This document shows, in pieces, positions 1 to 8,171 of a DNA stretch of 64,000 nt. Within the stretch, counting starts at the first letter, position 1, and the number at the start of each line of letters is the position of its first letter. A program made the position numbers and the translations under genes. The stretch covers positions 62,001 to 126,000 of the forward strand of contig JAFWGI010000005.1 in NCBI GenBank assembly GCA_017512425.1, in the 5' to 3' direction. The notes beneath the pieces are model-generated. The model had not been told where the DNA came from. It ran no database searches and worked only from the letters and a program-made list of their open reading frames with translations. This DNA is from Hyphomicrobium sp. (GTDB lineage: Bacteria; Pseudomonadota; Alphaproteobacteria; Rhizobiales; Hyphomicrobiaceae).

Positions 1-63
1 TTCGCCGACATCGACCGCAAGTTCGCAGACGGTCCGCCGCGCGTGAACAGCGTCTCGATGTAG
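1..63 (+). CDS. C-terminal end of an unidentified protein (truncated by window edge)
   Basis: Frame 1 is open from the first base and ends at a TAG at 61-63. It gives about 20 residues ending in NSVSM. The fragment is too short to assign to a family. It converges on the minus-strand metallo-hydrolase gene whose stop lies 25 bp away, which fits a true gene end, but chance openness over 20 codons is quite possible. Confidence 0.4.
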   Translation, partial: FADIDRKFADGPPRVNSVSM

Positions 64-88
64 GCCAACCGCGTTAAAGCGAGACCCG

Positions 89-1081
89 TTATAGCGAGAC
101 CGGCGTTTGGTAGTAGCGATAGGCGTCGCCGGCCTTGGCGAGATTGCCGAGGCCCGGCCACGGGAAGTGATAGGTGATGAACGGGATACGATCCGTCGCG
201 AGCATGTCCCAAACCTTCAAGCGGGTCGCAACGGCTTGCTTCGAGTCCGTGTCGTAACCGAATTCGATCTTCGGCTTCTCGACGAAGAGAATGTGGTGAT
301 GGGCGCAGTCGACCGTGATCGCGAGCGGCTTGGCGCTCGACGTCACCATGAACATTGTGTGCCCAACGGTGTGGCCCGGCGCGTCGATCGCCTGCAAGCC
401 CGGAGCGATCTCTTGTCCGCCTTTGTGGAACGTCATCTTGTCTTTGTACGGCAACAACCGCGCCCGCGCGAATTCGATGAATGGCTTTATCTCACCAGAG
501 AGCTGGGCTTCGTCGGTCCAGAACTTGAAATCGGACTCGTTCACAGAGACCTGCGCATTCGGAAAAACGAGCTTGCCGCCGGCGTCGATCATGCCGCCGC
601 AGTGATCGGGATGGCAGTGGCTGAGCGCGATAAGGTCAATCGAAGCTGGATCGATGCCAGCGGCTTTCAAGTTCGCAGGAAGCCGCCCGGTGGTATCGCC
701 GAACATCGTCGATGAGCCTGTGCCGGTATCGACGATGATCGTCTTGCCGCCGATTTTGAGCACCGGGATATTCTGCTGCAGCACCATGTTGTCAGCGGGG
801 AGGAACGCGGCTTCGAGCCGTTGCGTCAGCTCTTCGGTTGTTGCTTCCTTGATCAGTTTACGGCCATCGCCCAAGCCGAGCACGCCGTCGGAGACGAGCG
901 TCACCTGAACGTCGCCATGCTTGAAATTATAGAACGCCGGCGGATTTACGAGTACGGCAGCTTTGGCTGGCGCTTCGGCGAACGCGGCGTCTGGACCGGC
1001 AACACGCGCAGCAACTGCGCCTGCGATTCCGGCTCCAGCTGTTGCAAGCATTTGGCGACGAGACAATGCAAACGTGCTCAT
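89..1081 (-). CDS. Exported MBL-fold metallo-hydrolase with Tat signal
   Basis: A 330-residue zinc hydrolase of the metallo-beta-lactamase superfamily, probably periplasmic. The start at 1081 is chosen because it places a twin-arginine motif SRRQML at residues 7-12, followed by a hydrophobic stretch and an AFA-EA cleavage-like site near residue 35. The metal-binding signature HCHPDH is at about 155-160. A downstream GHT (about 236-238) and the DCAHHH segment near 258 supply further ligands. The overall form resembles the lactonase/methyl-parathion-hydrolase branch, so a lactone or ester substrate is possible but unproven. It lies 19 nt after the prfC stop on the same strand and may be the last gene of the hisA-prfC unit. 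Confidence 0.85.
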   Translation of the reverse strand: MSTFALSRRQMLATAGAGIAGAVAARVAGPDAAFAEAPAKAAVLVNPPAFYNFKHGDVQVTLVSDGVLGLGDGRKLIKEATTEELTQRLEAAFLPADNMVLQQNIPVLKIGGKTIIVDTGTGSSTMFGDTTGRLPANLKAAGIDPASIDLIALSHCHPDHCGGMIDAGGKLVFPNAQVSVNESDFKFWTDEAQLSGEIKPFIEFARARLLPYKDKMTFHKGGQEIAPGLQAIDAPGHTVGHTMFMVTSSAKPLAITVDCAHHHILFVEKPKIEFGYDTDSKQAVATRLKVWDMLATDRIPFITYHFPWPGLGNLAKAGDAYRYYQTPVSL

Positions 1082-1100
1082 AATGGAAGCCTTTCCAAAA

Positions 1101-2729
1101 TTATTCGCCGCGTTCGCGCAGCGCCGAGAACTTGATGTCGGGAAACTTCTCACCTTTGTATTTCAGCATCCATGCGGACTCTGCGAGGAAGACCAAAGCA
1201 CCGTCGCGATCGGTCGCGATTTCACCGCGATGGGCATAAACGAACTTTTGCAGTTTCGCCGGATCGTCGGCGGAAATCCACCGCGCCAACTCAACCGGCG
1301 CGTTTTCAAACGAAACAGGCACGCCGTACTCTGCTTTGACGCGCGATTGTAGAACTTCGAATTGCAACACGCCGACGACACCGAGGATCTGCCGTCCGCC
1401 CGCGATTGGCGTAAAGACCTGGACGATGCCTTCTTCGGCGAGATCGTCGAGTGCGCGGTTAAGCTGCTTGGCTTTCATCGCGTCTTCGATGATCACGCGG
1501 CGCAGGAGTTCCGGCGCGAAGTTCGGAATGCCGGTGAACTTCAGGACTTCCTTCTCGGTCAGCGTGTCGCCAACGCGCAGCGTGCCGTGGTTCGGCAAGC
1601 CCATGATATCGCCGGCGAAGGCTTCGTCCGCCGTTTCACGGCCCTGACCGAAAAACAGCGTCGGCGACGAGACCGTCATGTATTTGCCGTCGCGAACGTG
1701 CAGCAGTTTCATGCCGCGCTTGAACTTGCCTGAACACAGCCGGACGAAGGCAATGCGGTCGCGGTGGTTCGGATCCATGTTGGCTTGCACCTTGAACACG
1801 AAACCCGTGACCTGATCCTCGCCCGGCTCAACCGTGCGCTGGACCGCGGCGCGCGGCAAAGGCCCGGGTGCCCAATTGCCAAGCGCGTCGAGCAACTGCT
1901 CGACACCAAAATTGCGCAGCGCGCTGCCGAAGAACACCGGCGACAAATGGCCCTCACGGAACGCCTGCAGATCGAACGACGACAACGCGCCTTGCGCCAG
2001 CTCGACGCCTTCGAGCGCGCGAGCCGCAATGTCATCATCAACGCCCGGCAGCGACGTGATGTCGGACAGCGACGTAATCGGCACGGCCCGGCCGAACGGC
2101 GCGTTACGCTCGCCTTCTTCTGGCAACAGCGCCTTCATGCCGGCTAGATCGATCACGCCGCGGAAATCCGGACCCATGCCGATCGGCCACGCCATCGGTA
2201 CGAGATCGAGCGCGAGACCCGACGCGATGTCGTCGAGCAGCGTCAGCGGATCTTCGCCGGGCCGGTCGATTTTGTTGATAAAGGTGATGATCGGAATGTC
2301 GCGCAGGCGGCAGACTTCAAAAAGTTTCCGCGTCTGGCTTTCGATACCCTTCGCAGCGTCGATGACCATGACGGCCGCGTCGACCGCCGACAGCGTGCGA
2401 TAGGTGTCTTCCGAAAAGTCCGAGTGGCCCGGCGTATCGAGCAGATTGTAATAGATGCCGTTGCGCTCGAACGTCATGACCGACGACGTAACCGAGATGC
2501 CGCGCTGCTGTTCGATCTGCATCCAATCCGAGCGCGTGCGGCGGCGCTCACCGCGCGCTTTGACGGCGCCGGCGAGCTGGATTGCGCCGCCGAACAGCAG
2601 CAGCTTTTCGGTCAGCGTCGTTTTACCGGCGTCGGGATGCGAGATGATCGCAAACGTGCGCCGGCGCAGAATCTCGGGATCAACGGGCTTGCTCGAGGCA
2701 ACACCCGCCGCGGTTGTCATCGTGTTCAA
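1101..2729 (-). CDS. prfC: Peptide chain release factor 3 (RF3 GTPase)
   Basis: A 542-residue translational GTPase that recycles RF1/RF2 from the ribosome after termination. The P-loop HPDAGKTT is at about 31-38, the G3 motif DTPGHSDF near 100 and the G4 motif NKID near 150. The RF3-specific segment GAVKARG lies between G1 and G2. Length matches RF3 (about 530 residues) and is shorter than EF-G. An alternative ATG three codons downstream is possible. The gene begins 3 nt after the stop of the preceding 74-residue gene, so the two are probably translationally coupled within a hisA-led transcript. Confidence 0.96.
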   Translation of the reverse strand: MNTMTTAAGVASSKPVDPEILRRRTFAIISHPDAGKTTLTEKLLLFGGAIQLAGAVKARGERRRTRSDWMQIEQQRGISVTSSVMTFERNGIYYNLLDTPGHSDFSEDTYRTLSAVDAAVMVIDAAKGIESQTRKLFEVCRLRDIPIITFINKIDRPGEDPLTLLDDIASGLALDLVPMAWPIGMGPDFRGVIDLAGMKALLPEEGERNAPFGRAVPITSLSDITSLPGVDDDIAARALEGVELAQGALSSFDLQAFREGHLSPVFFGSALRNFGVEQLLDALGNWAPGPLPRAAVQRTVEPGEDQVTGFVFKVQANMDPNHRDRIAFVRLCSGKFKRGMKLLHVRDGKYMTVSSPTLFFGQGRETADEAFAGDIMGLPNHGTLRVGDTLTEKEVLKFTGIPNFAPELLRRVIIEDAMKAKQLNRALDDLAEEGIVQVFTPIAGGRQILGVVGVLQFEVLQSRVKAEYGVPVSFENAPVELARWISADDPAKLQKFVYAHRGEIATDRDGALVFLAESAWMLKYKGEKFPDIKFSALRERGE

Positions 2730-2732
2730 AGT

Positions 2733-2957
2733 TCAAGCCCCAACGCGCTTCAAATGATCGGGCGCAACCCAGATTTGGTGATGCTCGGCGGTTTTACCGA
2801 ATGCCTCGCCGACGTGTAGCTCGACGAGGTCGTCATCAAAACCCGCAATGGTGAATGTCTTGCCGACGCAGCCGCGAAACAGCGTCTGCAGCGGGACGTT
2901 GTCAGCCGGCAGGTCGGCGGGGATTTTCGTCAGTTTGACTTTATCGCCGATTTTCAT
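2733..2957 (-). CDS. Small conserved-type protein with SH3/KOW-like look, unknown function
   Basis: A 74-residue protein starting with [12 protein letters not shown], a pattern of short beta strands and glycine turns reminiscent of small SH3-like barrels. No catalytic motif is visible. It overlaps the hisA stop by 4 bp (ATGA) and ends 3 nt before prfC, so it is clearly a coding link in a tight unit. I do not recognise a specific family. A ribosome- or RNA-related role would fit its position next to RF3, but that is inference from context only. Confidence 0.75.
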   Translation of the reverse strand: MKIGDKVKLTKIPADLPADNVPLQTLFRGCVGKTFTIAGFDDDLVELHVGEAFGKTAEHHQIWVAPDHLKRVGA

Positions 2958-3682
2958 GCGGCCTCCAGCAATGCGAGCGCTTCTTTCGGATTGATACGGC
3001 CGTCGTAGAGTGCGCGGCCGGTGATCGCGCCTTCGAGCATTTTGTATTCAGGCGCGAGCAGCGCTTTGATGTCGTCGATCGACGCAAGGCCACCGGACGC
3101 AATGACCGGAATGCGCGTTGAACGCGCGAGTTCGGCGGTCGATGGCAGGTTCAGCCCTTTCAAAACGCCATCGCGATCGATGTCGGTATAGATGATCGCC
3201 GCGACACCGGCGTCCTCGAAGCGCTTCGCAAGATCGATCGCCGTCAATTCAGACGTCTCAGCCCAACCTTCGACGGCAACCTTGCCGCCTTTGGCATCGA
3301 TGCCGACGGCAACGCGACCTGGAAATTTTTTGCACGCCTCACGCACGAGAGCCGGATCGCGCACCGCGATTGTGCCGAGGATGACGCGGCGAATGCCTTT
3401 CGCCAGCCATTGTTCGATCGTCGCCAGATCGCGGATGCCGCCGCCGAGCTGCACCGGCATTGCGACCGACTTCAAAATCGCATCGACAGCGGCGGCGTTC
3501 ACGGGCTTACCTGCGAATGCGCCGTTCAAATCGACGATGTGCAAATATTTGAAGCCTTGGCGCTCGAACTGCAGCGCCTGATCGGCAGGATCGTCGTTGA
3601 AGACCGTCGCCTGGTCCATTTCGCCGAGCTTGAGGCGAACGCACTGGCCGTCTTTCAAATCAATGGCAGGAAATAGGATCAA
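2954..3682 (-). CDS. hisA: Phosphoribosylformimino-5-aminoimidazole carboxamide ribotide isomerase
   Basis: A 242-residue TIM-barrel enzyme performing the fourth step of histidine synthesis (ProFAR to PRFAR). FPAIDLKDG at the N terminus contains the first catalytic Asp, and VGIDAKGG in the middle the second; the phosphate-binding motifs GGGIR and ASGGL are present. The start is a TTG, because no in-frame ATG gives the family-typical N terminus MILFPAIDL. Usually hisF follows and hisH precedes it directly. Here hisF is absent and hisH is about 1.9 kb away, separated by plus-strand genes. A palindromic element lies just upstream of the start. Confidence 0.97.
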   Translation of the reverse strand: MILFPAIDLKDGQCVRLKLGEMDQATVFNDDPADQALQFERQGFKYLHIVDLNGAFAGKPVNAAAVDAILKSVAMPVQLGGGIRDLATIEQWLAKGIRRVILGTIAVRDPALVREACKKFPGRVAVGIDAKGGKVAVEGWAETSELTAIDLAKRFEDAGVAAIIYTDIDRDGVLKGLNLPSTAELARSTRIPVIASGGLASIDDIKALLAPEYKMLEGAITGRALYDGRINPKEALALLEAA

Positions 3683-3710
3683 TGGGGTCTCGCATTGGCG
3701 GTGTTTCGCC

Positions 3711-3818
3711 TTCTCCCCTTGGGGAGAAGGTGGCCGAAGGCCGGATGAGGGGGCTGACTTCGGAGTTCAATCCGAAGCCCCCTCACCCCGACCCTCTCCC
3801 CAAGGGGAGAGGGAGCCG
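3711..3818. repeat. Palindromic intergenic element (RIME-like)
   Basis: About 108 bp form nested inverted repeats. The outer arms are TTCTCCCCTTGGGGAGAAGG and CCTCTCCCCAAGGGGAGAGG, each itself palindromic. The inner arms GAGGGGGCT and AGCCCCCTC enclose a CTTCGGA/TCCGAAG pair. This architecture, with a CCCTCACCCCGACCCTCTCCCC core, is what is seen in the short mosaic intergenic elements common in Rhizobiales. It sits 29 bp upstream of the hisA start, so its transcript would form strong hairpins in the hisA leader. Confidence 0.75.
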
Positions 3819-3942
3819 ACGCCATAAGTTTGCTCTTCTCGTGTGGGATGAATAGCGTATCGGCGGACACGTCAAGCTGAACGATCAGCGTCAGAAGTTC
3901 CCAATCGCAGTTCGAGCCCACTTCGATCCAGGTATCGCGTTC

Positions 3943-4248
3943 ATGGCCACAGGATTTCTCGTCGAACCGCCGCCGGCAATAGCGCGCCGTCCGCTGACCG
4001 AGGCTGACGCCATCGACATCTGGATGGCGCGCTTTCTGCGCGTTCGGCCGAAAGACCTGATCCGCCGGTACGGATGCGACCCGCGCCGCCTTTATGAGAT
4101 CTGGGAAGAAACGCGATTTCCGGGATCGCGCACGGCTGCGTTAGCGTTACTCGCCGAACGGTATCCGGGCGTCGCTGGCCGCTTCGATCCCGGCCCACAC
4201 CGCAGGTTTTCGAACGAGCCCGACCCCCGCCAGATGTCGCTGTTTTAG
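3943..4248 (+). CDS. Small protein with helix-turn-helix-like segment
   Basis: A 101-residue protein of unknown function. Residues about 18-58 (EADAIDIWMARFLRVRPKDL and then RRYGCDPRRLYEIWEE) look like a helical DNA-binding unit of the kind found in phage and Rhizobiales small regulators. The C terminus is Pro/Arg-rich and ends in QMSLF. It is on the plus strand, opposite to hisA, and is the first of three small plus-strand genes between hisA and hisH. DNA binding is inference from helix pattern and charge only. Confidence 0.6.
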   Translation: MATGFLVEPPPAIARRPLTEADAIDIWMARFLRVRPKDLIRRYGCDPRRLYEIWEETRFPGSRTAALALLAERYPGVAGRFDPGPHRRFSNEPDPRQMSLF

Positions 4249-4413
4249 CCCGGCCAAATTGCCCCGTAGCGGCCACATTTCGCCGGCGGCAACCCATACA
4301 ACCCACGTGCAGAACGCCCGCCAGCAGCCAAATTCAGCGGCTTACGCTGGGCGTAGAACTGAATGAGAACATTAATGAAACATTCCCTGGACAGGGGCGC
4401 TGATTCGTGGCAT

Positions 4414-4428
4414 GTTCTTCCTATGTTC
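4414..4428 (+). promoter_or_regulatory. Candidate SOS (LexA) box GTTC-N7-GTTC
   Basis: The sequence GTTC TTCCTAT GTTC is an exact match to the direct-repeat LexA operator of Alphaproteobacteria. It lies about 78 bp upstream of the Cas2/SinR-like gene at 4507, in an otherwise gene-free stretch. An exact match to eight fixed bases is expected about twice by chance in 64 kb on two strands, so the call rests on intergenic position and remains tentative. Confidence 0.35.
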
Positions 4429-4506
4429 ACGAGGCCAACAAAGGCGCCTCAATCACGGGTCAAAGTTGCGTAACGACCCTCCCCGCTCAAGCCCTGGAGA
4501 CCCCCG

Positions 4507-4869
4507 ATGCGCACCTATTTGATCTCGTATGACCTCGCCAAGCCGAACCGCAACCAGCACGTCCTCGCCCAGATGATCATGGGCCTTGGCGACAAGTGGG
4601 CCCGCCCGCTCTCAAACACCTGGTATGTCGCCTCCGATCGCGACGAAGTCGAACTCGAAGCCGACCTGAAGGACATCCTGGCCGAAGACGACGGCCTCGT
4701 GATCCAGGCGGTCAAGCGCGACGCGGTTCTGACCAACACCTCGCTGCGCTGGTTCCGTCAGCGCCGTCCGGGCCTCGACCTGGTCGATGGCGGCAACGTC
4801 ATCGCCTTCCCGGCACCGCCAGCTGCGGAACCAATCGAGCCGGAACTGCCTTTTGCGGAGGCCTGCTGA
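4507..4869 (+). CDS. Cas2-like / 'SinR family' small ferredoxin-fold protein
   Basis: A 120-residue protein. The N terminus MRTYLISYDL followed by a helix, then NTWYVAS, a second helix (ELEADLKDIL) and a strand (GLVIQAV) is the beta-alpha-beta-beta-alpha-beta layout of Cas2/VapD-like proteins. Databases often label such solitary proteins 'SinR family', which is unrelated to the Bacillus regulator. The body ends near residue 92 and a Pro/Glu-rich tail follows. An Asp at the end of strand 1 (SYD) corresponds to the Cas2 catalytic position. A GGAG sits 9 bases before the ATG. No CRISPR array or cas1 is near. The next gene at 5151 appears to be a divergent relative. Confidence 0.65.
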   Translation: MRTYLISYDLAKPNRNQHVLAQMIMGLGDKWARPLSNTWYVASDRDEVELEADLKDILAEDDGLVIQAVKRDAVLTNTSLRWFRQRRPGLDLVDGGNVIAFPAPPAAEPIEPELPFAEAC

Positions 4870-4904
4870 TCACCGGCTGATCATTGGCAGCAAGAATTCA
4901 GGAC

Positions 4905-4967
4905 TTTGAGCGGGGGTGGCCGCCGTCTCCCCCAGAGCCGTTCCCCCAAGCGGCCACCCCGCTCAAA
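4905..4967. repeat. Long inverted repeat between the two Cas2-like genes
   Basis: The left arm TTTGAGCGGGGGTGGCCG (4905-4922) pairs with CGGCCACCCCGCTCAAA (4951-4967) with one bulged G, giving a 17-bp stem around a C-rich loop. It begins about 35 bp after the stop of the 4507 gene. There is no T-tract, so it is not a classical terminator. The same CCCGCTCAA word also occurs in the leader of the 4507 gene near 4487. Confidence 0.6.
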
Positions 4968-5013
4968 CCCAGACTGCAGAAAACGAAAGCCGCGGAGTTT
5001 TATTCCGCACAGG

Positions 5014-5045
5014 AGAGAGGGGCCTAGGCCTTCCGGCCCCTCTCT
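5014..5045 (+). terminator. Possible transcription terminator hairpin
   Basis: AGAGAGGGGCC (5014-5024) pairs with GGCCCCTCTCT (5035-5045) around a 10-base loop. Only ACTTTG follows, so the T-tract is weak. It may end the transcript of the 4507 gene, or serve as structure in the 5' region of the gene at 5151. Confidence 0.4.
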
Positions 5046-5150
5046 CTACTTTGAGTAGAAGTCGCGTTTCCGAGTTGCGTTCGTTGCGTCAGGCGTAAAC
5101 CCCGCTCCCCCGCACATCCCCCCACGCTCCCCAAAGCCGGAACCGCCCTC

Positions 5151-5537
5151 ATGAAAACCTTCCTTCTCCACCACACCCCGAAGACCGCCGCGCAGGACAC
5201 CTGGGCCGTCTCGTTCTCGCTGCCCTATATTGCGTCGGAATACGCGCGCGCTGGCGAAGGCGTCTGGTACGTCAAGACGTGGCTCAGCGCCGATCAGATC
5301 GGCAAGCGGCTGGCGATCCTGTTTGACGATTCAAGCGAGCTGCGCATCCACGAAGTGAGCCGCAAGGAATCGAGCTTCAACGCGCGCCTGCAGTGGCTGC
5401 AAGGCCGCCTCGAAGACGATTCCGCCGACGAGATGCTGAATGCGCCCCGCGTCTTGTGGGAAGCGCTCAACGCCGCCGTTCAGTCTTTCATTTTTTCGCG
5501 CAGCGCGACGGATAGCGCCATCAAGCAGGCGGCCTAA
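5151..5537 (+). CDS. Divergent relative of the Cas2/SinR-like protein
   Basis: A 128-residue protein of unknown function. The central part (GVWYVKTWLSADQIGKRLAI, then a strand ELRIHEVSR and SSFNARLQWLQGRL) lines up by eye with NTWYVASDRDEVELEADLKD, LVIQAVKR and TNTSLRWFRQRRPG of the protein at 4507, which suggests an ancient duplication. The first strand MKTFLLHHT lacks the Asp seen in its neighbour, so a Cas2-type nuclease site is unlikely. The leader is very C-rich. It ends 33 bp before the hisH stop on the opposite strand. Confidence 0.6.
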   Translation: MKTFLLHHTPKTAAQDTWAVSFSLPYIASEYARAGEGVWYVKTWLSADQIGKRLAILFDDSSELRIHEVSRKESSFNARLQWLQGRLEDDSADEMLNAPRVLWEALNAAVQSFIFSRSATDSAIKQAA

Positions 5538-5570
5538 GCTTCCGACATCCCGTTAAAGGACGTCAGGTCG

Positions 5571-6224
5571 TCACGGCTGCCAGTGCAAGAAATTCGCGAG
5601 CAGCTTGAGACCGAGCGTCTGGCTCTTCTCGGGGTGGAACTGCGTGCCGGCGATGTTCCCATCAGCAATCATCGCCGTCACCGGTCCGCCGTAGTCGGTT
5701 TCAGCAACGACGACTCGGCGGTCTTTCGCCGCCAAGTGGTATGAGTGCACGAAATAGGCATGCAGCCCGTTCGGCCCGGTCGCAATGTCTTTCAATAGGG
5801 CGTGCGGTGTTGCGACCGACAGCGTGTTCCAGCCCATGTGCGGGATTTTGAGCGTCGCATCCTGCGGCTCGATCGCACGCACATCTCCCTTGATCCAGCC
5901 GAGACCTTCGCTTGTCCCGTGCTCTAGCCCGCGCTCGGACAGCAGTTGCATGCCGACACATATGCCCAGAAACGGCCGGCCTTTTTTGCGGACGGCATCT
6001 TCGAGCGCCGGGATTAAATCCGGCACGGCGTCGAGGCCGCGCTTACAATCGGCATAAGCGCCGACACCCGGCAGCACGATACGATCTGCGCGCGCAACCT
6101 CGGCAACGGACGACGTGACGACGATCTCGGCGTTGGCGTCGCTTTCGCGCGCCGCGCGCTCGAAAGCTTTCGCCGCCGAGTGCAAGTTTCCAGATCCGTA
6201 GTCGATAATGACGACGCGCTGCAT
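5571..6224 (-). CDS. hisH: Imidazole glycerol phosphate synthase, glutaminase subunit
   Basis: A 217-residue class I glutamine amidotransferase that supplies ammonia to HisF for the fifth step of histidine synthesis. The N-terminal [13 protein letters not shown], the oxyanion region LPGVGAY, the nucleophile motif GICVGMQ (Cys about 86) and the C-terminal catalytic pair FHPEKS complete the triad. It is 27 nt downstream of the DUF2628 gene and probably cotranscribed with hisB. Its partner hisF is not in this window, so HisF must come from another locus. Confidence 0.97.
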   Translation of the reverse strand: MQRVVIIDYGSGNLHSAAKAFERAARESDANAEIVVTSSVAEVARADRIVLPGVGAYADCKRGLDAVPDLIPALEDAVRKKGRPFLGICVGMQLLSERGLEHGTSEGLGWIKGDVRAIEPQDATLKIPHMGWNTLSVATPHALLKDIATGPNGLHAYFVHSYHLAAKDRRVVVAETDYGGPVTAMIADGNIAGTQFHPEKSQTLGLKLLANFLHWQP

Positions 6225-6251
6225 CGAAGTAGATTTAATCCGTTGTGATCG

Positions 6252-6731
6252 TCAGGCTTTATGGCCTGCGTTCTTCCACGGCGCCAGCCATGATCCGGGG
6301 CGCACGCTCGTCGCCGGTGCCGCACCCGCTGTCGCGATCATCGGCTGCGACGGTAGCCACTGCTCGAAGAAGCGGCGCTCGCATTCGGCCAACGACTTGC
6401 CGCTGACGGTGCCGAGCATCGTCCAGCCATCGCGCTCGAGCATATAGCGCTGCAGCGTCGAATGTTCGAAGCCGAGGAAAATCTGCAGCGCCATAACGAA
6501 GATCGAGATCGCACCTTCGCTGACGCCAAGTTTTGACAGCGCCGACGCCGCTGCGCCGACAAGAACCAGATACGCAACCAGCGGAATCCAAAGCTGGCTC
6601 ATCGCAAACCCGAGCGGCGGAAAAATTGCCGTCGTCCAGGCAAAGCCATCCTTCACGAAGCGCAATTCGCTTGCGCGGTCGATCCGGTCCGCGCCGGCGT
6701 TCGGTGGCTCGTGGACGGTGTAAGTCTGCAA
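6252..6731 (-). CDS. DUF2628 membrane protein
   Basis: A 159-residue protein. The QTYTVHEPPNA N terminus and FVKDGFAW segment are typical of the DUF2628 family, which is often found between hisB and hisH in Rhizobiales. Two or three hydrophobic segments lie at about 30-100. A TTG start at 6731 is preferred because AGGAG lies 9 bases upstream; the earlier TTG at 6740 directly abuts that AGGAG. The function is unknown. It sits inside the his transcript but has no proven role in histidine synthesis. Confidence 0.88.
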   Translation of the reverse strand: MQTYTVHEPPNAGADRIDRASELRFVKDGFAWTTAIFPPLGFAMSQLWIPLVAYLVLVGAAASALSKLGVSEGAISIFVMALQIFLGFEHSTLQRYMLERDGWTMLGTVSGKSLAECERRFFEQWLPSQPMIATAGAAPATSVRPGSWLAPWKNAGHKA

Positions 6732-6826
6732 TTGATGCAACTCCTGTGTCGTCGGCGCTTCTCCCCCAAGGGGACTTCCAAGTGGTCGCGCCCGGCTCCG
6801 CGGAGCGGAGTCGGAAGCGCCAAAGA

Positions 6827-7417
6827 TTAAAGCGTGCCTTTGGTGGACGGGATACGCCCGGCTTGCCGTGGATCGAGCGTGATCGCGGCGCGCAACGCCC
6901 GCGCCAAACCCTTATAGCAGGTCTCGGCGATGTGGTGATTGTTCTCGCCGTAAAGGTTTTCGACGTGCAGCGTGATGCCGGCGTTCTGCGCGAACGCCTG
7001 GAACCACTCGCGGAATAATTCAGTGTCCATCTCGCCAACTTTATGGCGCGAGAACTCGACCTTCCAGATCAGGAACGGGCGGCCAGAAACGTCGAGCGCC
7101 ACGCGCGTCAGCGTTTCGTCCATCGGCAGATGCACGTCGGCGTAGCGCACGATCCCGGCCTTGTCGCCGAGCGCTTTCGCAATCGCCTGGCCGACAACGA
7201 TACCGGTGTCTTCGGCGGTGTGGTGGAAATCGATGTGCAGATCGCCCTTGGCCTTGAGCGTGATGTCGATCAGCGAGTGGCGCGCCAATTGCTCCAGCAT
7301 GTGATCGAGGAAGCCGATGCCCGTCGCAACGTTGTAGGCGCCCGTGCCGTCCAGATCGACCGAGGCGGTGATCTCGGTTTCCTTGGTTGCGCGGGTGATC
7401 GAGGCTTGCCGTTTCAC
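6827..7417 (-). CDS. hisB: Imidazoleglycerol-phosphate dehydratase
   Basis: A 196-residue single-function dehydratase (sixth step of histidine synthesis), without the phosphatase domain found in enterics. The two metal-binding repeats are FHHTAED and NHHIAET. A GTG start at 7417 (VKRQASI) is preferred because GGAG lies 7 bases upstream and the conserved sequence begins there; upstream in-frame sequence runs into the hslV leader. It is divergent from hslV with about 170 bp between the starts, and leads hisB-DUF2628-hisH. Confidence 0.97.
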   Translation of the reverse strand: MKRQASITRATKETEITASVDLDGTGAYNVATGIGFLDHMLEQLARHSLIDITLKAKGDLHIDFHHTAEDTGIVVGQAIAKALGDKAGIVRYADVHLPMDETLTRVALDVSGRPFLIWKVEFSRHKVGEMDTELFREWFQAFAQNAGITLHVENLYGENNHHIAETCYKGLARALRAAITLDPRQAGRIPSTKGTL

Positions 7418-7589
7418 GTTAATTCTCCGTCGGGACGATTGCCGGGGCAGCCCCCAGGCTCTATCAGCGATTGCCTTAGCAGGTCGGGACGCGCCGGCAA
7501 GGCGGTACGATGCCAATTCTGGGCCAACCGGCCAGGATGGCGGCCAGACCTTGTATAAGCCCAGCAAACGCCTAAGTGACGGTTACCAA

Positions 7590-8159
7590 ATGACCAATAC
7601 GTCCCCCAATTCCTCAGAATCCTCGTGGCACGCGACCACGATATTGACCGTCCGCAAAGGCGGTCGTGTCGTCATCGCTGGTGACGGTCAGGTCAGCATC
7701 GGCCAGACGATCGTTAAATCGAACGCCCGCAAAGTCCGCCGCCTCGGCAAAGGTGACGTGATCGCAGGGTTCGCGGGGGCGACCGCCGACGCCTTCACGC
7801 TGTTCGAGCGGCTCGAAGCCAAGCTCGAACAATATCCCGGCCAATTAACCCGCGCGGCCGTCGAACTTGCCAAGGATTGGCGTACGGACCGCTACCTGCG
7901 CCGCCTCGAAGCCATGATGATCGTCGCCGACAAACAAGTGACGCTCGTGTTGACCGGCAACGGCGACGTGCTGGAACCTGAAAACTTCGTCATGGGCATT
8001 GGTTCCGGCGGCAATTATGCCCTCGCTGCGGCCCGCGCGCTGCTCGACCAGCCGCTCGACGCCGAACAAATCGCGCGCAAGGCAATGGCCATCGCTGGCG
8101 AAATATGCGTCTACACAAATTCGAACGTCGTCGTCGAAAGCCTCGACTCGCAGACCTGA
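7590..8159 (+). CDS. hslV: ATP-dependent protease HslVU, peptidase subunit
   Basis: A 189-residue N-terminal nucleophile hydrolase forming the proteolytic dodecamer of HslVU. A short propeptide of about 15 residues precedes [11 protein letters not shown], where the first or second Thr would become the catalytic residue after processing. VIAGDGQVS and GNGDVLEPE are characteristic. hslU follows after 12 nt, so both form one operon. I saw no convincing sigma-32 promoter upstream. The start at 7590 gives the family-typical length. Confidence 0.97.
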   Translation: MTNTSPNSSESSWHATTILTVRKGGRVVIAGDGQVSIGQTIVKSNARKVRRLGKGDVIAGFAGATADAFTLFERLEAKLEQYPGQLTRAAVELAKDWRTDRYLRRLEAMMIVADKQVTLVLTGNGDVLEPENFVMGIGSGGNYALAAARALLDQPLDAEQIARKAMAIAGEICVYTNSNVVVESLDSQT

Positions 8160-8171
8160 TCAGAAACCACC

